Assembly (NCBI RefSeq): GCF_014202765.1
Contig: NZ_JACHHN010000002.1
Coordinates: 310,001 to 374,000, forward strand
Length of the DNA stretch: 64,000 bases
Direction of reading: 5' to 3'
Source: Silvimonas terrae
Lineage (GTDB): Bacteria; Pseudomonadota; Gammaproteobacteria; Burkholderiales; Chitinibacteraceae
Positions 24,840 through 32,688 of the stretch are shown here, piece after piece. The translations under genes were made by a program, and so were the position numbers. Under the pieces are notes generated by a model that did not search any database, was not told the origin of the DNA, and saw nothing but the letters and a program-made list of their open reading frames with translations. Within the stretch, counting starts at the first letter, position 1. Every line of letters starts with the position of its first letter.

Positions 24840-26087
24840 ATGTGGAATCTGATGTCGATTCATATCCGCCAGTTAACACTGGCTTGCGCCACCATACTGG
24901 CCTGTCTTGTTGCGCCATCCGCCCAGAGTGCTGCGACCGGTACACCGTACGCCATCAACGGCACCTGCGAGGGTTTGCCACGCGTTGCCCTGAAAACGGC
25001 TCCCGGGTTCTGTGTGGGGCTGGCCGCCACCGGTCTGGGCATGCCGCGCGGCGTGCTGCCCATGCCGGATGGCTCTGCGCTGCTGACCGATATGGGCGGC
25101 TGGGGCAAGAACAAAGGCCGCTTGTTGCGGCTGGTACGCCACCAGGGTGGTTTTGACAGCATCACACTCCTTAACGGACTGGACCGCCCGCACGGTTTGC
25201 AACTGGGGCCGGATGGTCTGGTTTATCTGGGCGAGGCGGGCCGCATCAGCCGCTTCAACCCTACCGACGCGCAGCCCAGACTGACCACGGTGATTGATCA
25301 GCTGCCGGACGATGGACGCCATCCGATCAAGGTTTTCGTGTTCGGCAAAGATGGCGCTTTGTTCGTCAACTTTGGCTCGGCCACAGACAACTGCGAAGGG
25401 CGCATTGACACCAGTCAGCCCCCATTGCAGCAATGCAAAGACATGCAGACCGACCCGCAGCGTGCCTCCATCTGGCGTTACACCCAGCAAAACGGCCAAT
25501 GGCAGGGCAAGCAATATGCAGCGGGGCTACGCAATTCCATGGCGCTGGCCATCCACCAGGGGACTGGCGCGTTGTGGCAGGCGGAAAACAGCCGTGATTA
25601 CATCAACCGCAAATTGCCGGGACTGAAAAGCGATGAAAACCTGCCGCATGAAGAGCTTAACCTGATCCACGAAGGCAGCAACTACGGCTGGCCGTATTGC
25701 TACGACAACAATATGGCCGCGCCGGAATTTCCTGACGCCGATTGCGGGCTGTTTGCCAAGCCGGTCATGTTGTTGCCGGGGCATGCTGCACCATTGGGGA
25801 TGGCCTTTTACGATGCGCCAGGTGGTCTTGCGGCATGGCGCGGCAGTCTGATCATGGGCTGGCACGGCTACCGCAACAACGGCCACCGGCTTGTCGCCAT
25901 CCGCTTTGATAACAGCGGCATGCCCCAAGGTCAGCCGCAAGAACTGATCAGCGACTGGGGTGACGCGCCGGGCAAGCACCCCATGGGCGCACCCACGGAT
26001 ATCAAGATCGACAAAGAAGGGGTGATCTGGATCACGGAAGATCGCAATGGCGATCTGTTGATCATGACACCGGTGCGGATGCATTGA
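24840..26087 (+). CDS. Secreted PQQ-dependent sugar (sorbosone-type) dehydrogenase
   Basis: About 415 residues, exported: MSIHIRQLTLACATILACLVAPSAQSA is a good signal peptide. The body is a beta-propeller like the soluble glucose/sorbosone dehydrogenase family: LPDGSALLTDM-type repeats, GLDRPHGLQLGPDGLVYLGEAGRISRF, GLRNSMALAIH, LNLIHEGSNYGWPYCYD, LLPGHAAPLGMAFYD and GAPTDIKIDKEGVIWITEDRNGDLL. The conserved His of the HAAPLG block is expected in PQQ enzymes. Two cysteine pairs may form disulfides. Start 24852 is also possible, being closer to the signal peptide. The substrate is unknown. The next gene begins 9 nt after its stop. Confidence 0.85.
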   Translation: MWNLMSIHIRQLTLACATILACLVAPSAQSAATGTPYAINGTCEGLPRVALKTAPGFCVGLAATGLGMPRGVLPMPDGSALLTDMGGWGKNKGRLLRLVRHQGGFDSITLLNGLDRPHGLQLGPDGLVYLGEAGRISRFNPTDAQPRLTTVIDQLPDDGRHPIKVFVFGKDGALFVNFGSATDNCEGRIDTSQPPLQQCKDMQTDPQRASIWRYTQQNGQWQGKQYAAGLRNSMALAIHQGTGALWQAENSRDYINRKLPGLKSDENLPHEELNLIHEGSNYGWPYCYDNNMAAPEFPDADCGLFAKPVMLLPGHAAPLGMAFYDAPGGLAAWRGSLIMGWHGYRNNGHRLVAIRFDNSGMPQGQPQELISDWGDAPGKHPMGAPTDIKIDKEGVIWITEDRNGDLLIMTPVRMH

Positions 26088-26095
26088 GTAACACC

Positions 26096-26830
26096 ATGCC
26101 CCAGAACATCTACGACAATCCGGCCTTTTTTGATGGCTACAAAGCCTTGCGCCAGAACGATACCGGTCTCAATGGTGCGGTGGAAATCCCTGCGCTGCAT
26201 GCTTTGTTGCCGACGCTAAACGGGTTGACGGTGCTGGATCTGGGTTGCGGTTTCGGTGATTTTGCCCGCTATGCGCGTGCACATGGCGCTGCGGCGGTGG
26301 TGGGGCTGGATATCTCACACAATATGCTGGCAGAAGCGCGTCGGCTGACGCACGACGCGGCCATCCACTATGAGCTTGGCCAGATCGAAACTTTCCAGGC
26401 CGCGCCGGGTAAGTTTGATCTGGTGGTGTCGTCCCTGGCATTGCATTACGTGGCGGACTATGCGGCGGCGGTTCGGGCGGTATGGTATGTGCTCAAGCCG
26501 GGTGGCTATTTTGTGTTCTCGGTTGAGCATCCAGTGTGCACGGCGAATCCGGTGGGTTGGATCAAGGATGAGGCGGGCAAAAAACAGCACTGGCCGCTGG
26601 ATCACTATCTGGCGGAAGGGCCGCGTGATACCCGCTGGTTTGTCGAGGGAGTCATCAAATATCACCGCACGCTGCAAACCTGGGTGAATGGCTTGCTGGA
26701 AAACGGGTTTGTGCTGGAGCGATTGCTGGAACCCGGGCCGACGCTCGCGGCACTGGAAGCCCGGCCCGAGTTGGTGGACGAAACTCGCCGGCCGCCTTTT
26801 CTGCTCTTGCGTGCCCGCAAGACGGGTTAA
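26096..26830 (+). CDS. Class I SAM-dependent methyltransferase
   Basis: A 244-residue methyltransferase with motif I VLDLGCGFGDFARYARAHGA (about 47-66), the acidic second motif VVGLDIS, and FDLVVSSLALHYVADYAAAVRAVW as motifs IV-V. The opening IYDNPAFFDGYKALRQND and the later EHPVCTANP, KYHRTLQTWVNGLLENGF and RRPPFLLLRARK match a common proteobacterial family of small-molecule methyltransferases of unassigned substrate. ATG 26096 is chosen; a TTG at 26084 overlapping the previous stop is possible. It converges on csdE with only 4 nt between stops and no visible terminator. Confidence 0.9.
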   Translation: MPQNIYDNPAFFDGYKALRQNDTGLNGAVEIPALHALLPTLNGLTVLDLGCGFGDFARYARAHGAAAVVGLDISHNMLAEARRLTHDAAIHYELGQIETFQAAPGKFDLVVSSLALHYVADYAAAVRAVWYVLKPGGYFVFSVEHPVCTANPVGWIKDEAGKKQHWPLDHYLAEGPRDTRWFVEGVIKYHRTLQTWVNGLLENGFVLERLLEPGPTLAALEARPELVDETRRPPFLLLRARKTG

Positions 26831-26834
26831 CACC

Positions 26835-27251
26835 TCAAGCGCTGCGGATCACCTGCACCATGGCAGCCAATCCGCTGGCGCGAGAACTGGACAAGAAACG
26901 CTGTAGCCCCAGGGTTTGCAAGAGCCCGCCAAAATCAAAGCTGGCCACTTCAGCAGCGCTGCGCCCGGCGTAGGCCGCACAGACCAGTGCCAGCAAGCCT
27001 TTGACGATGCGCGAATCACTGTCGGCCCAGAGTTGCAGGCGCTCATCTTGCCACTGGGTCAGCAGCCACACTTGCGCCTCGCACCCGGCCACACGGTGTT
27101 CATCAGTTTTCAATTCATCTGGCATCGGGGGCAATTCACGCGCCAGTTGAACCAGTAAGCGGTTTTTGGCTTCCCAGCCGTGCGCCGCTGCCAGTCGCCC
27201 CATCAGTGCGGGCAGGGCCAGTGTCTCTGGCAGCGCGGGCCAGGCACTCAT
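26835..27251 (-). CDS. csdE: SufE/CsdE family sulfur acceptor protein
   Basis: A 138-residue SufE-fold protein that takes persulfide sulfur from the cysteine desulfurase encoded just upstream. The acceptor cysteine is C57 in HRVAGCEAQVWL, which matches the family's V-x-G-C motif. A conserved IVKGLLALVCAAYAGRSAAE helix follows. Its ATG overlaps the csdA stop by 4 nt, so the two are translationally coupled. Pairing with a stand-alone desulfurase rather than sufBCD suggests CsdA-CsdE rather than the Suf cluster; the two families are close, so the symbol is a judgement. Confidence 0.9.
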   Translation of the reverse strand: MSAWPALPETLALPALMGRLAAAHGWEAKNRLLVQLARELPPMPDELKTDEHRVAGCEAQVWLLTQWQDERLQLWADSDSRIVKGLLALVCAAYAGRSAAEVASFDFGGLLQTLGLQRFLSSSRASGLAAMVQVIRSA

Positions 27252-28459
27252 TGCAATAGCTCCAGCGTGTCTTCCAATGCAGCCAGCAGGGCGTCAATAT
27301 CCGCCGTGGTGTTGTACAAGGCGAGCGAGACACGCAGCGTACCTTGACTGAGGCCCAGCGATTGCATCAGTGGCCCGGCACAATGGTTGCCCACGCGCAC
27401 GGCGATATCGCGCTCATCCAGAAATTGCGCCACGTCGTATGGATGCGCCCGGCCAAAGACCAAAGAGGCAATCGGCCCTTTGCCCGGTGCGGTACCGACA
27501 ATGCGTACGCCATCCAGATAAGTGATGCCATCGGCCAGTTGCTGGTACAGCGCGGTTTCATGCTGAGCGATGGCCAGACGGTCTTGCCCGGCCAGCCAGT
27601 CCAGCGCGGCGGCGAGTGCCACGGTCTGGGCAAACGCGGGGGTGCCCGCTTCAAAACGGCGCGGGGCAGGGGCGAAGGTGGTGCCGTCGAATGACACCCG
27701 TTCAATCATTTCGCCGCCGCCTTGCCACGGTGGCATCTGCGCCAGCAATTCGGCACGGCCCCACAACACACCAATGCCGGTTGGCCCGAATACTTTGTGG
27801 CCGGAAAATACATAAAAATCCGCACCCAGCGCAGCAACATCCACCCCTTGATGGGCAATGCCCTGCGCCCCGTCCACCAACACACATGCGCCCACGGCCC
27901 TGGCGGCGGCAATCATCTGCTCCAGCGGTGGGCATACCCCCAGCGCGTTGGACATCTGACTGATCGCCACCAGGCGCGTGCGTGGGCCCAGCAGGTCGGC
28001 AAACGCGGTCATATCAATCTGACCGTCTTCCTGCAACGGAATCGGCCGGATCACTGCGCCGGTACGCTGGGCCACCAACTGCCATGGCACGATATTGGCG
28101 TGGTGCTCCAGCGTAGAAAGCAGGATTTCGTCGCCGGCCTTGAGTTCACTACCGCCCCAGCTATATGCCACCAGATTGATGGCCTCGGTCGCACCGCGCG
28201 TAAACACAACCTCTTGCGCATTGGCGTTGATGAAGCGTGCCACGGTCTGTCGCGCCGCCTCATACGCTTCGGTCGCGGCATAACCCAGCCGGTGCCCGCC
28301 ACGATGCACATTGGCGTTGCTCTCTTCATAAAACCGGCGCTCGGCATCCAGCACCACACGGGGTTTTTGCGTGGTGGCGGCGTTATCCAGCCAGACCAGC
28401 TCCGGATTGGCAGCCAGCAACGGAAAAGCGGCCCGATCGGGCAGTGGCGAGTGATCCAT
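27248..28459 (-). CDS. csdA: Cysteine desulfurase, SufS/CsdA type
   Basis: A 403-residue PLP enzyme that converts cysteine to alanine and leaves a persulfide on its own active-site Cys. Group-II features are present: WLDNAATTQKP near the N-terminus, RGATEAINLVAYSWG, LVDGAQGIAHQGVDV, the PLP lysine in VFSGHKVFGPTGIGVLWG and the short active-site loop AVRVGNHCAGPLM with C360. The usual SufS loop has HHCA; here it is NHCA, as in CsdA proteins. The start at 28459 (MDHSPLPDRAAF) is preferred over upstream ATGs since it gives the family N-terminus. Divergent from nudB, whose -10 box overlaps this gene's leader. Confidence 0.94.
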   Translation of the reverse strand: MDHSPLPDRAAFPLLAANPELVWLDNAATTQKPRVVLDAERRFYEESNANVHRGGHRLGYAATEAYEAARQTVARFINANAQEVVFTRGATEAINLVAYSWGGSELKAGDEILLSTLEHHANIVPWQLVAQRTGAVIRPIPLQEDGQIDMTAFADLLGPRTRLVAISQMSNALGVCPPLEQMIAAARAVGACVLVDGAQGIAHQGVDVAALGADFYVFSGHKVFGPTGIGVLWGRAELLAQMPPWQGGGEMIERVSFDGTTFAPAPRRFEAGTPAFAQTVALAAALDWLAGQDRLAIAQHETALYQQLADGITYLDGVRIVGTAPGKGPIASLVFGRAHPYDVAQFLDERDIAVRVGNHCAGPLMQSLGLSQGTLRVSLALYNTTADIDALLAALEDTLELLQ

Positions 28460-28494
28460 AAACAAGACGACCATGAAGCAACAGATGCGCATTG

Positions 28495-28500
28495 TATAAT
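28495..28500 (+). promoter_or_regulatory. Consensus -10 box predicting a leaderless nudB mRNA
   Basis: TATAAT ends only 6 nt before the nudB ATG, so transcription would begin at or next to the A of the start codon. No ribosome-binding site lies between. The -35 region (around 28472-28478) is weak. Confidence 0.6.
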
Positions 28501-28506
28501 GCGCCG

Positions 28507-28956
28507 ATGGCTTACAAACAACCGATCTCTGTCCTCGTCGTCATCCACACGCCTGATCTGCAAATCCTGCTGCTGGAACGCAAGGGTTACGCGGATGGCT
28601 GGCAGTCTGTGACCGGCAGTCGTGAAGGCGAAGAACTGCTGCCTGACACTGCCCACCGCGAAGTATTTGAAGAGACCGGTCTGGATACCAATCGTTATGA
28701 GCTGGCCGACTGGCATTACAGTTCCGACTACGAAATCTACCCGGTCTGGCGATATCGCTACGCCCCCGGCGTCACCATCAACACCGAACACGTATTCAGC
28801 CTGCAAGTACCGTTTGCCCTGGATATCACCCTGGCGGCCGACGAGCACACCCGCTATCGCTGGGTAGAGTGGCAAGTCGCGGCGGAAATGGTGTTCTCCC
28901 CCTCTAACGCGGAAGCGATTCGCACGCTGGCCGGGCAGCGTTCAGCGCCGCGCTGA
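28507..28956 (+). CDS. nudB: Dihydroneopterin triphosphate diphosphatase NudB (NUDIX)
   Basis: A 149-residue NUDIX hydrolase that removes pyrophosphate from dihydroneopterin triphosphate in folate synthesis. The NUDIX box is GSREGEELLPDTAHREVFEETGL (residues about 36-58). Around it, QPISVLVVIHTPD, GWQSVTGS, RYAPGVTINTEHVFSLQVP and TRYRWVEWQVA match E. coli NudB closely in order and length (150 aa). The ATG at 28507 has no Shine-Dalgarno and lies 6 nt after a TATAAT box, so the mRNA may be leaderless. It is divergent from csdA. Confidence 0.92.
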   Translation: MAYKQPISVLVVIHTPDLQILLLERKGYADGWQSVTGSREGEELLPDTAHREVFEETGLDTNRYELADWHYSSDYEIYPVWRYRYAPGVTINTEHVFSLQVPFALDITLAADEHTRYRWVEWQVAAEMVFSPSNAEAIRTLAGQRSAPR

Positions 28957-29060
28957 GGTCTCCGCACACGGTGTACGCGGCAAGGCGCGCGGTCTGTCGC
29001 ATACCCCGGTGATGCCGCTGACCAGTCCAAAAGCCTGCCTGCCGGGCTGGTTTTGTGATC

Positions 29061-29066
29061 TATAGT
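29061..29066 (+). promoter_or_regulatory. Candidate -10 box for the deaminase gene
   Basis: TATAGT sits 70 nt before the ATG at 29137, with a GT-rich stretch but no clear -35 upstream. Confidence 0.35.
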
Positions 29067-29136
29067 GTCCGTATTCAGGCGTCGCCTGAATCATTTGCAT
29101 GCGTATTTTTATTACCGGACTCTAACAGGATTTGCT

Positions 29137-29766
29137 ATGCCCAAAGGAAACTACACCTATGTGCCTAAACAAGGTCTTGATTCAGGCGCAGATCATAAAG
29201 AAAATGCCAATGCATTGGTGTTTCATCTGGAGTCCGGCGATAAAATAATGACCCAGGTCCATTATGAAAATATGGATTTCAGAAATCTGAATTACCTCGA
29301 TAAAATTGCCAGATCCATATTAAGCATCTGCCATTCGGCAGACAGCCCCGATTTCGTAAGGCAAAATCTGGTGGATATGAATACCGTTGCCGTTTATCCC
29401 TATGGCCCGGTGCTGGTAGTGGCCTGCAGTGGAAAAGTAACCCTGAACAGAAACCTTATCCTGTCTTGTCTGGGTGATACTATTGCAGATTATGGATTTT
29501 CGAGTATTTTGATTATTGGCGGGGGCGGCCCGCAGCAACAACATGCGGAAATGCAAATTGCGGATTTCCATCTTGTCCATCCGCCGGAAACAGGGTGGGG
29601 AATTATTGGTGTTTCGAAGCCTTGCTGCATATTGTGTGCCGAGAAACTGGATGATTTGAATATCAATTATTCTTACTGGCATGATCAAAATGTCGGCAGC
29701 ATCGCAAAACGCAAAGCACATGGCGGATTTAGCGCCGGGTGGATACCTCCGTTATATACGAAATAG
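29137..29766 (+). CDS. Stand-alone zinc deaminase-fold protein (OTT_1508-like)
   Basis: A 209-residue protein with the cytidine-deaminase-superfamily metal site. HAE at 136-138 (QQQHAEMQIAD) supplies the His ligand and catalytic Glu. SKPCCILCAEKL (160-171) supplies the CxxC pair C164 and C167. The IGVSKxxCxxC spelling resembles the OTT_1508-like deaminase family, often linked to toxins or effectors acting on nucleic acids, but here no signal peptide, RHS/VgrG/PAAR or other delivery domain is fused. The start at 29137 follows ACAGGA. The gene and its flanks are visibly more AT-rich than all neighbours, suggesting acquisition. The substrate is unknown. It has no clear immunity partner beyond a 58-codon frame downstream. 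Confidence 0.65.
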   Translation: MPKGNYTYVPKQGLDSGADHKENANALVFHLESGDKIMTQVHYENMDFRNLNYLDKIARSILSICHSADSPDFVRQNLVDMNTVAVYPYGPVLVVACSGKVTLNRNLILSCLGDTIADYGFSSILIIGGGGPQQQHAEMQIADFHLVHPPETGWGIIGVSKPCCILCAEKLDDLNINYSYWHDQNVGSIAKRKAHGGFSAGWIPPLYTK

Positions 29767-29998
29767 TCTTGTATAGAGGGCGCGCCGTTCCAGCGTCGGG
29801 TTGCTCGAATGGATTTGTTTTTGGGCATGGGATTACCAGGGGGCCGTGAAGATGGGACGGCGGCATGGGTGATTTTTGAAGCTGGTGGCCGACTTATGGA
29901 ACATCGTTCGAAATTCATGTCTAACAGATTATTCCTGTTGCTGTGCAATATCCTGTTTTGTATCCAGCGTGAGAAAATGGCGTAAATCATTGAATAAT
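29767..29998. other. Intergenic region after the deaminase with a 58-codon frame
   Basis: The 232 nt contain one open frame at 29809-29985 (+): 58 codons, starting MDLFLGMGLPGGRED and ending with a hydrophobic NRLFLLLCNILFCIQ stretch. It ends 13 nt before the next gene's ATG. It lacks a strong ribosome site and is not recognised. No terminator hairpin is evident after the deaminase. Confidence 0.35.
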
Positions 29999-30748
29999 AT
30001 GGAAAGAAGAATCAAGGTCGCCTCCTACAACATCCACAAAGGCTTGTCGCCGCTGAACCGGCGGCTGGTGGTGCATGACGTGCGCCACGCGCTGCACAAT
30101 CTGGCGCCTGATGTGGTGTTCTTGCAGGAAGTCCAGGGCGAACACAGTTCGCGCGCGCGCCAGTTCAACTACTGGCCCACCACGCCGCAACACGAATATC
30201 TGGCCGGAAACGACCTGTCTTTTGCCTACGGCCGCAACGCCATCCACCGGCTGGGGCACCACGGTAACGCCGTGTTGTCGCGCTTTCCGATCACGCGCTG
30301 GGGCAATCACGATATCACGCTCAACCGCTTTGAAAAGCGCGGCCTGCTGCATTGCGTGCTGGAGATCCCCAGCTGGAATGTGCCTTTGCATGCGTTCTGT
30401 GTGCATTTGAATCTGCTGGCGCGTGACCGTCGCAAGCAACTGGCGGCGATGGTCGAGCAAATCCAGAATGAGGTTCCGAAAAATGCGCCGCTGGTGATCG
30501 CCGGCGACTTCAACGACTGGCGTCGGGAAGCAACCCATATTCTGGGCTCAGAACTGCATGTGATTGAGGCCTTTGAAACCATGCATGGCTCGCCGGCGCG
30601 CAGTTTTCCGGTGCGCATGCCAGTGCTCTCGCTGGACCGCATTTATGTACGCGGCTTTGGGATTGAGGTAGCGGACGTGCTGGGCGGCCAGCCCTGGTCG
30701 CATTTGTCGGATCACGCGCCGCTGTACACCGTGCTGCGGCGAGGTTGA
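29999..30748 (+). CDS. Endonuclease/exonuclease/phosphatase (EEP) family hydrolase
   Basis: A 249-residue metal-dependent phosphoesterase. Signatures are KVASYNIHKGL, the catalytic Glu in VVFLQEVQGE, FCVHLNLL, VIAGDFNDWR and LSDHAPLYTVL, a full EEP active site. Members of this short cytosolic type are regularly encoded directly before clsB, as here (2 nt gap), suggesting a link to phospholipid metabolism; the substrate is not known. The ATG at 29999 gives the family start (MERRIKVASYN). No ribosome site is obvious. Confidence 0.9.
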   Translation: MERRIKVASYNIHKGLSPLNRRLVVHDVRHALHNLAPDVVFLQEVQGEHSSRARQFNYWPTTPQHEYLAGNDLSFAYGRNAIHRLGHHGNAVLSRFPITRWGNHDITLNRFEKRGLLHCVLEIPSWNVPLHAFCVHLNLLARDRRKQLAAMVEQIQNEVPKNAPLVIAGDFNDWRREATHILGSELHVIEAFETMHGSPARSFPVRMPVLSLDRIYVRGFGIEVADVLGGQPWSHLSDHAPLYTVLRRG

Positions 30749-30750
30749 GC

Positions 30751-31917
30751 ATGGACGGCTACCTGCCGGGTAACCGCATCAAACTGCTTAAAAATGGCGC
30801 TGAATATTTCCCGGAGTTGTTAAGCGCCATCGCGCGGGCGGAGCGCGAAATTTTCCTGGAAAGCTATCTGTTTGAGCTGGATGTGATTGGCGAGGCCGTG
30901 TGCGAGGCGCTGATGAAAGCGGCGCAGCGTGGCGTGGAAGTCAAAATGCAGCTGGATGGCTTTGGTGCGCGCAAGTTTCCGGATGCGTGGAAAGAACGGC
31001 TGGCCGCAGCTGGCGTCTGGTTGTTGTTTTTCCGGCCAGAGGTCAAAGCCCTTTCGTTTAACCGGCAGCGCTTGCGTCGGTTGCATCGCAAGCTGGTGGT
31101 GGTCGATGGTGTGCTGGCTTATGCCGGTGGCATCAATATCCTGTCTGATTACACGGGCCAGCCTGGCCCCGAACCGCGCTACGACTATATGGTGGAGGTA
31201 CGCGGGCTGGTGGTGCCCCCCATGCATGAAGCGGCAGACCGACTGTGGCGGCATACGGCGTGGGTGCAGGTAGAAACAGACTGGGCCCGCAGTCGCCGGG
31301 AGCGGCCGCCTTATGAAGAAGCGGGCGGGGCGCTGGCGCGGTTCGATATCCGGGACAATCTGCGCCACCGCCACACCATTGAACATGAATATCTGGATGC
31401 CGTCGCCGCGGCACAGCACGAAATCATTGTGGCCTGCGCTTATTTTTTGCCCGGTTACCGTTTTCGGCACGCCTTGATTGACGCGGCCCAGCGCGGGGTA
31501 AAGGTGGTGTTGTTGCTGCAAGGAACGCTGGATCATGCTTTGTTGCAGTACGCCAGTCGGGCGTTTTTCCGGCAATTTATTGAGGCAGGTATCGAGATCC
31601 ACGAATATGTCAGCGGCTATATGCATGCCAAAGTGGCGGTGATTGATGGGCTATGGGCGACGGTGGGTTCGTCCAATATTGACCCGTTCAGTCTGTTGCT
31701 GGCGCGTGAAGGCAATGTTTTTGTGCGGGATACCGAGTTTGCCGGCACGCTGGCTGCGGATATCCGCAAGACTATCGAGACGTCTGCCCGGCCTGTGGTG
31801 TTGCCCTTGCATTTGCGTGGGCCTGGTGGCTGGCGCATTAAACCCTGGATCAGTTATGGCATTGTCCGCTTCTTGATGGCGGTTTCCGGTTTCGGCGGGG
31901 AACGTTACCTGAAATAA
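30751..31917 (+). CDS. clsB: Cardiolipin synthase B (phospholipase D family)
   Basis: A 388-residue cardiolipin synthase that joins two phospholipids at the inner membrane. Two HKD motifs are present: HRKLVVVDGVLAYAGG (about residue 112) and HAKVAVIDGLWATVGSSN (about 292), each HxK(x)4D. The opening PGNRIKLLKNGAEYFPELLSAIARAEREIFLESYLFE is typical ClsB. There are no N-terminal membrane helices, which distinguishes it from ClsA. A GAGG site precedes ATG 30751. The gene lies 2 nt after the EEP hydrolase and ends in a strong terminator. Confidence 0.94.
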   Translation: MDGYLPGNRIKLLKNGAEYFPELLSAIARAEREIFLESYLFELDVIGEAVCEALMKAAQRGVEVKMQLDGFGARKFPDAWKERLAAAGVWLLFFRPEVKALSFNRQRLRRLHRKLVVVDGVLAYAGGINILSDYTGQPGPEPRYDYMVEVRGLVVPPMHEAADRLWRHTAWVQVETDWARSRRERPPYEEAGGALARFDIRDNLRHRHTIEHEYLDAVAAAQHEIIVACAYFLPGYRFRHALIDAAQRGVKVVLLLQGTLDHALLQYASRAFFRQFIEAGIEIHEYVSGYMHAKVAVIDGLWATVGSSNIDPFSLLLAREGNVFVRDTEFAGTLAADIRKTIETSARPVVLPLHLRGPGGWRIKPWISYGIVRFLMAVSGFGGERYLK

Positions 31918-31962
31918 CAATTGGCTACGCAATTTGTGATCGGCTTCACTTTTAACAATGAA

Positions 31963-31990
31963 TTACGGCCGCTTGTCGGCCGTTTTTTAT
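31963..31990 (+). terminator. Rho-independent terminator after clsB
   Basis: ACGGCCG (31965-31971) pairs with CGGCCGT (31976-31982) across a 4-nt loop, followed by a run of T. Confidence 0.88.
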
Positions 31991-32145
31991 TACCGTTTCT
32001 CCAATTGTATCGAAAGGTTATGGGCGATTGACACGCATTGGTGCGCTGAGTAGATTTCGCAAAAAAAACACAACCGCACAATAAAAACCACCGCAATTGC
32101 TACCCGCAATATCGGTCTACAAACAATCAATCAGGAGTCCTGATC

Positions 32146-32601
32146 ATGAACAAAATGATGCGAGTTGTTGCTACCCTTCTGGCCGCTGGTGCCGTGTTTG
32201 CCCCTTTGGCTGCGCACGCTGACACCCCGGGGCCGAACCCGTACTATTTGCACGCGCTGAGTGACCTGCGTGACGCACGTGGTTATCTGGATCGCATTGA
32301 TAGCAATCAGGTCCAGAAAGATGAAGTCAAAGCGCTGGAAGAAATCGATGCCGCTATTGGCGAAATGAAACACGCGGCGATTGATGATGGTAAAGACATT
32401 CACGATCATATGCCGGTTGATGCAGGTCTGAAACATACTGATCGCTTTCACAAGGCACTGGAATTACTGAATCGCGCTGAACAAGATGTTTCTCATCAGG
32501 AAAGCGATCCGGCTGCCATTGAATTGCAGGCTCGTGTTTTGCACCATATTCATGAAGCGCATCATGCTGTTGATCACGCCATCAACGCAGCGCTGGAATA
32601 A
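32146..32601 (+). CDS. Small His-rich periplasmic helical protein of unknown function
   Basis: A 151-residue exported protein. The signal peptide MNKMMRVVATLLAAGAVFAPLAAHA is cleaved at an AHA-D site. The mature part is helical and unusually rich in His (PYYLHALSDLRDARGYLDRI, KHAAIDDGKDIHDHMP, VLHHIHEAHHAVDHAI), with a C-terminal HHIHEAHH cluster that could bind metal. The YLHALSDLRDARGYL opening recurs in uncharacterised betaproteobacterial periplasmic proteins as I recall, but no function is known to me. AGGAG precedes the ATG. It is monocistronic, with a shared terminator downstream. Metal binding is inference. Confidence 0.75.
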   Translation: MNKMMRVVATLLAAGAVFAPLAAHADTPGPNPYYLHALSDLRDARGYLDRIDSNQVQKDEVKALEEIDAAIGEMKHAAIDDGKDIHDHMPVDAGLKHTDRFHKALELLNRAEQDVSHQESDPAAIELQARVLHHIHEAHHAVDHAINAALE

Positions 32602-32641
32602 ACCCCGGGTTGATACGAATTGACAGGTGGTGAATGTCGTC

Positions 32642-32675
32642 AATAAAAAAGGCCGCAATTGCGGCCTTTTTTATT
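32642..32675. terminator. Perfectly palindromic bidirectional terminator
   Basis: The 34-bp element is a perfect palindrome centred on AATT (core GGCCGCAATTGCGGCC) with A6/T6 tracts on both sides. It serves the plus-strand periplasmic gene and the converging minus-strand trmJ. Confidence 0.92.
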
Positions 32676-32688
32676 CATTAATCCGTTG

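Noticed and set aside
29685-29990. 101-codon minus-strand frame over the deaminase 3' end, as a possible immunity gene
   Set aside because: It is antisense to the deaminase, its composition is Arg/Pro/Asn-random, and no ribosome site precedes it.
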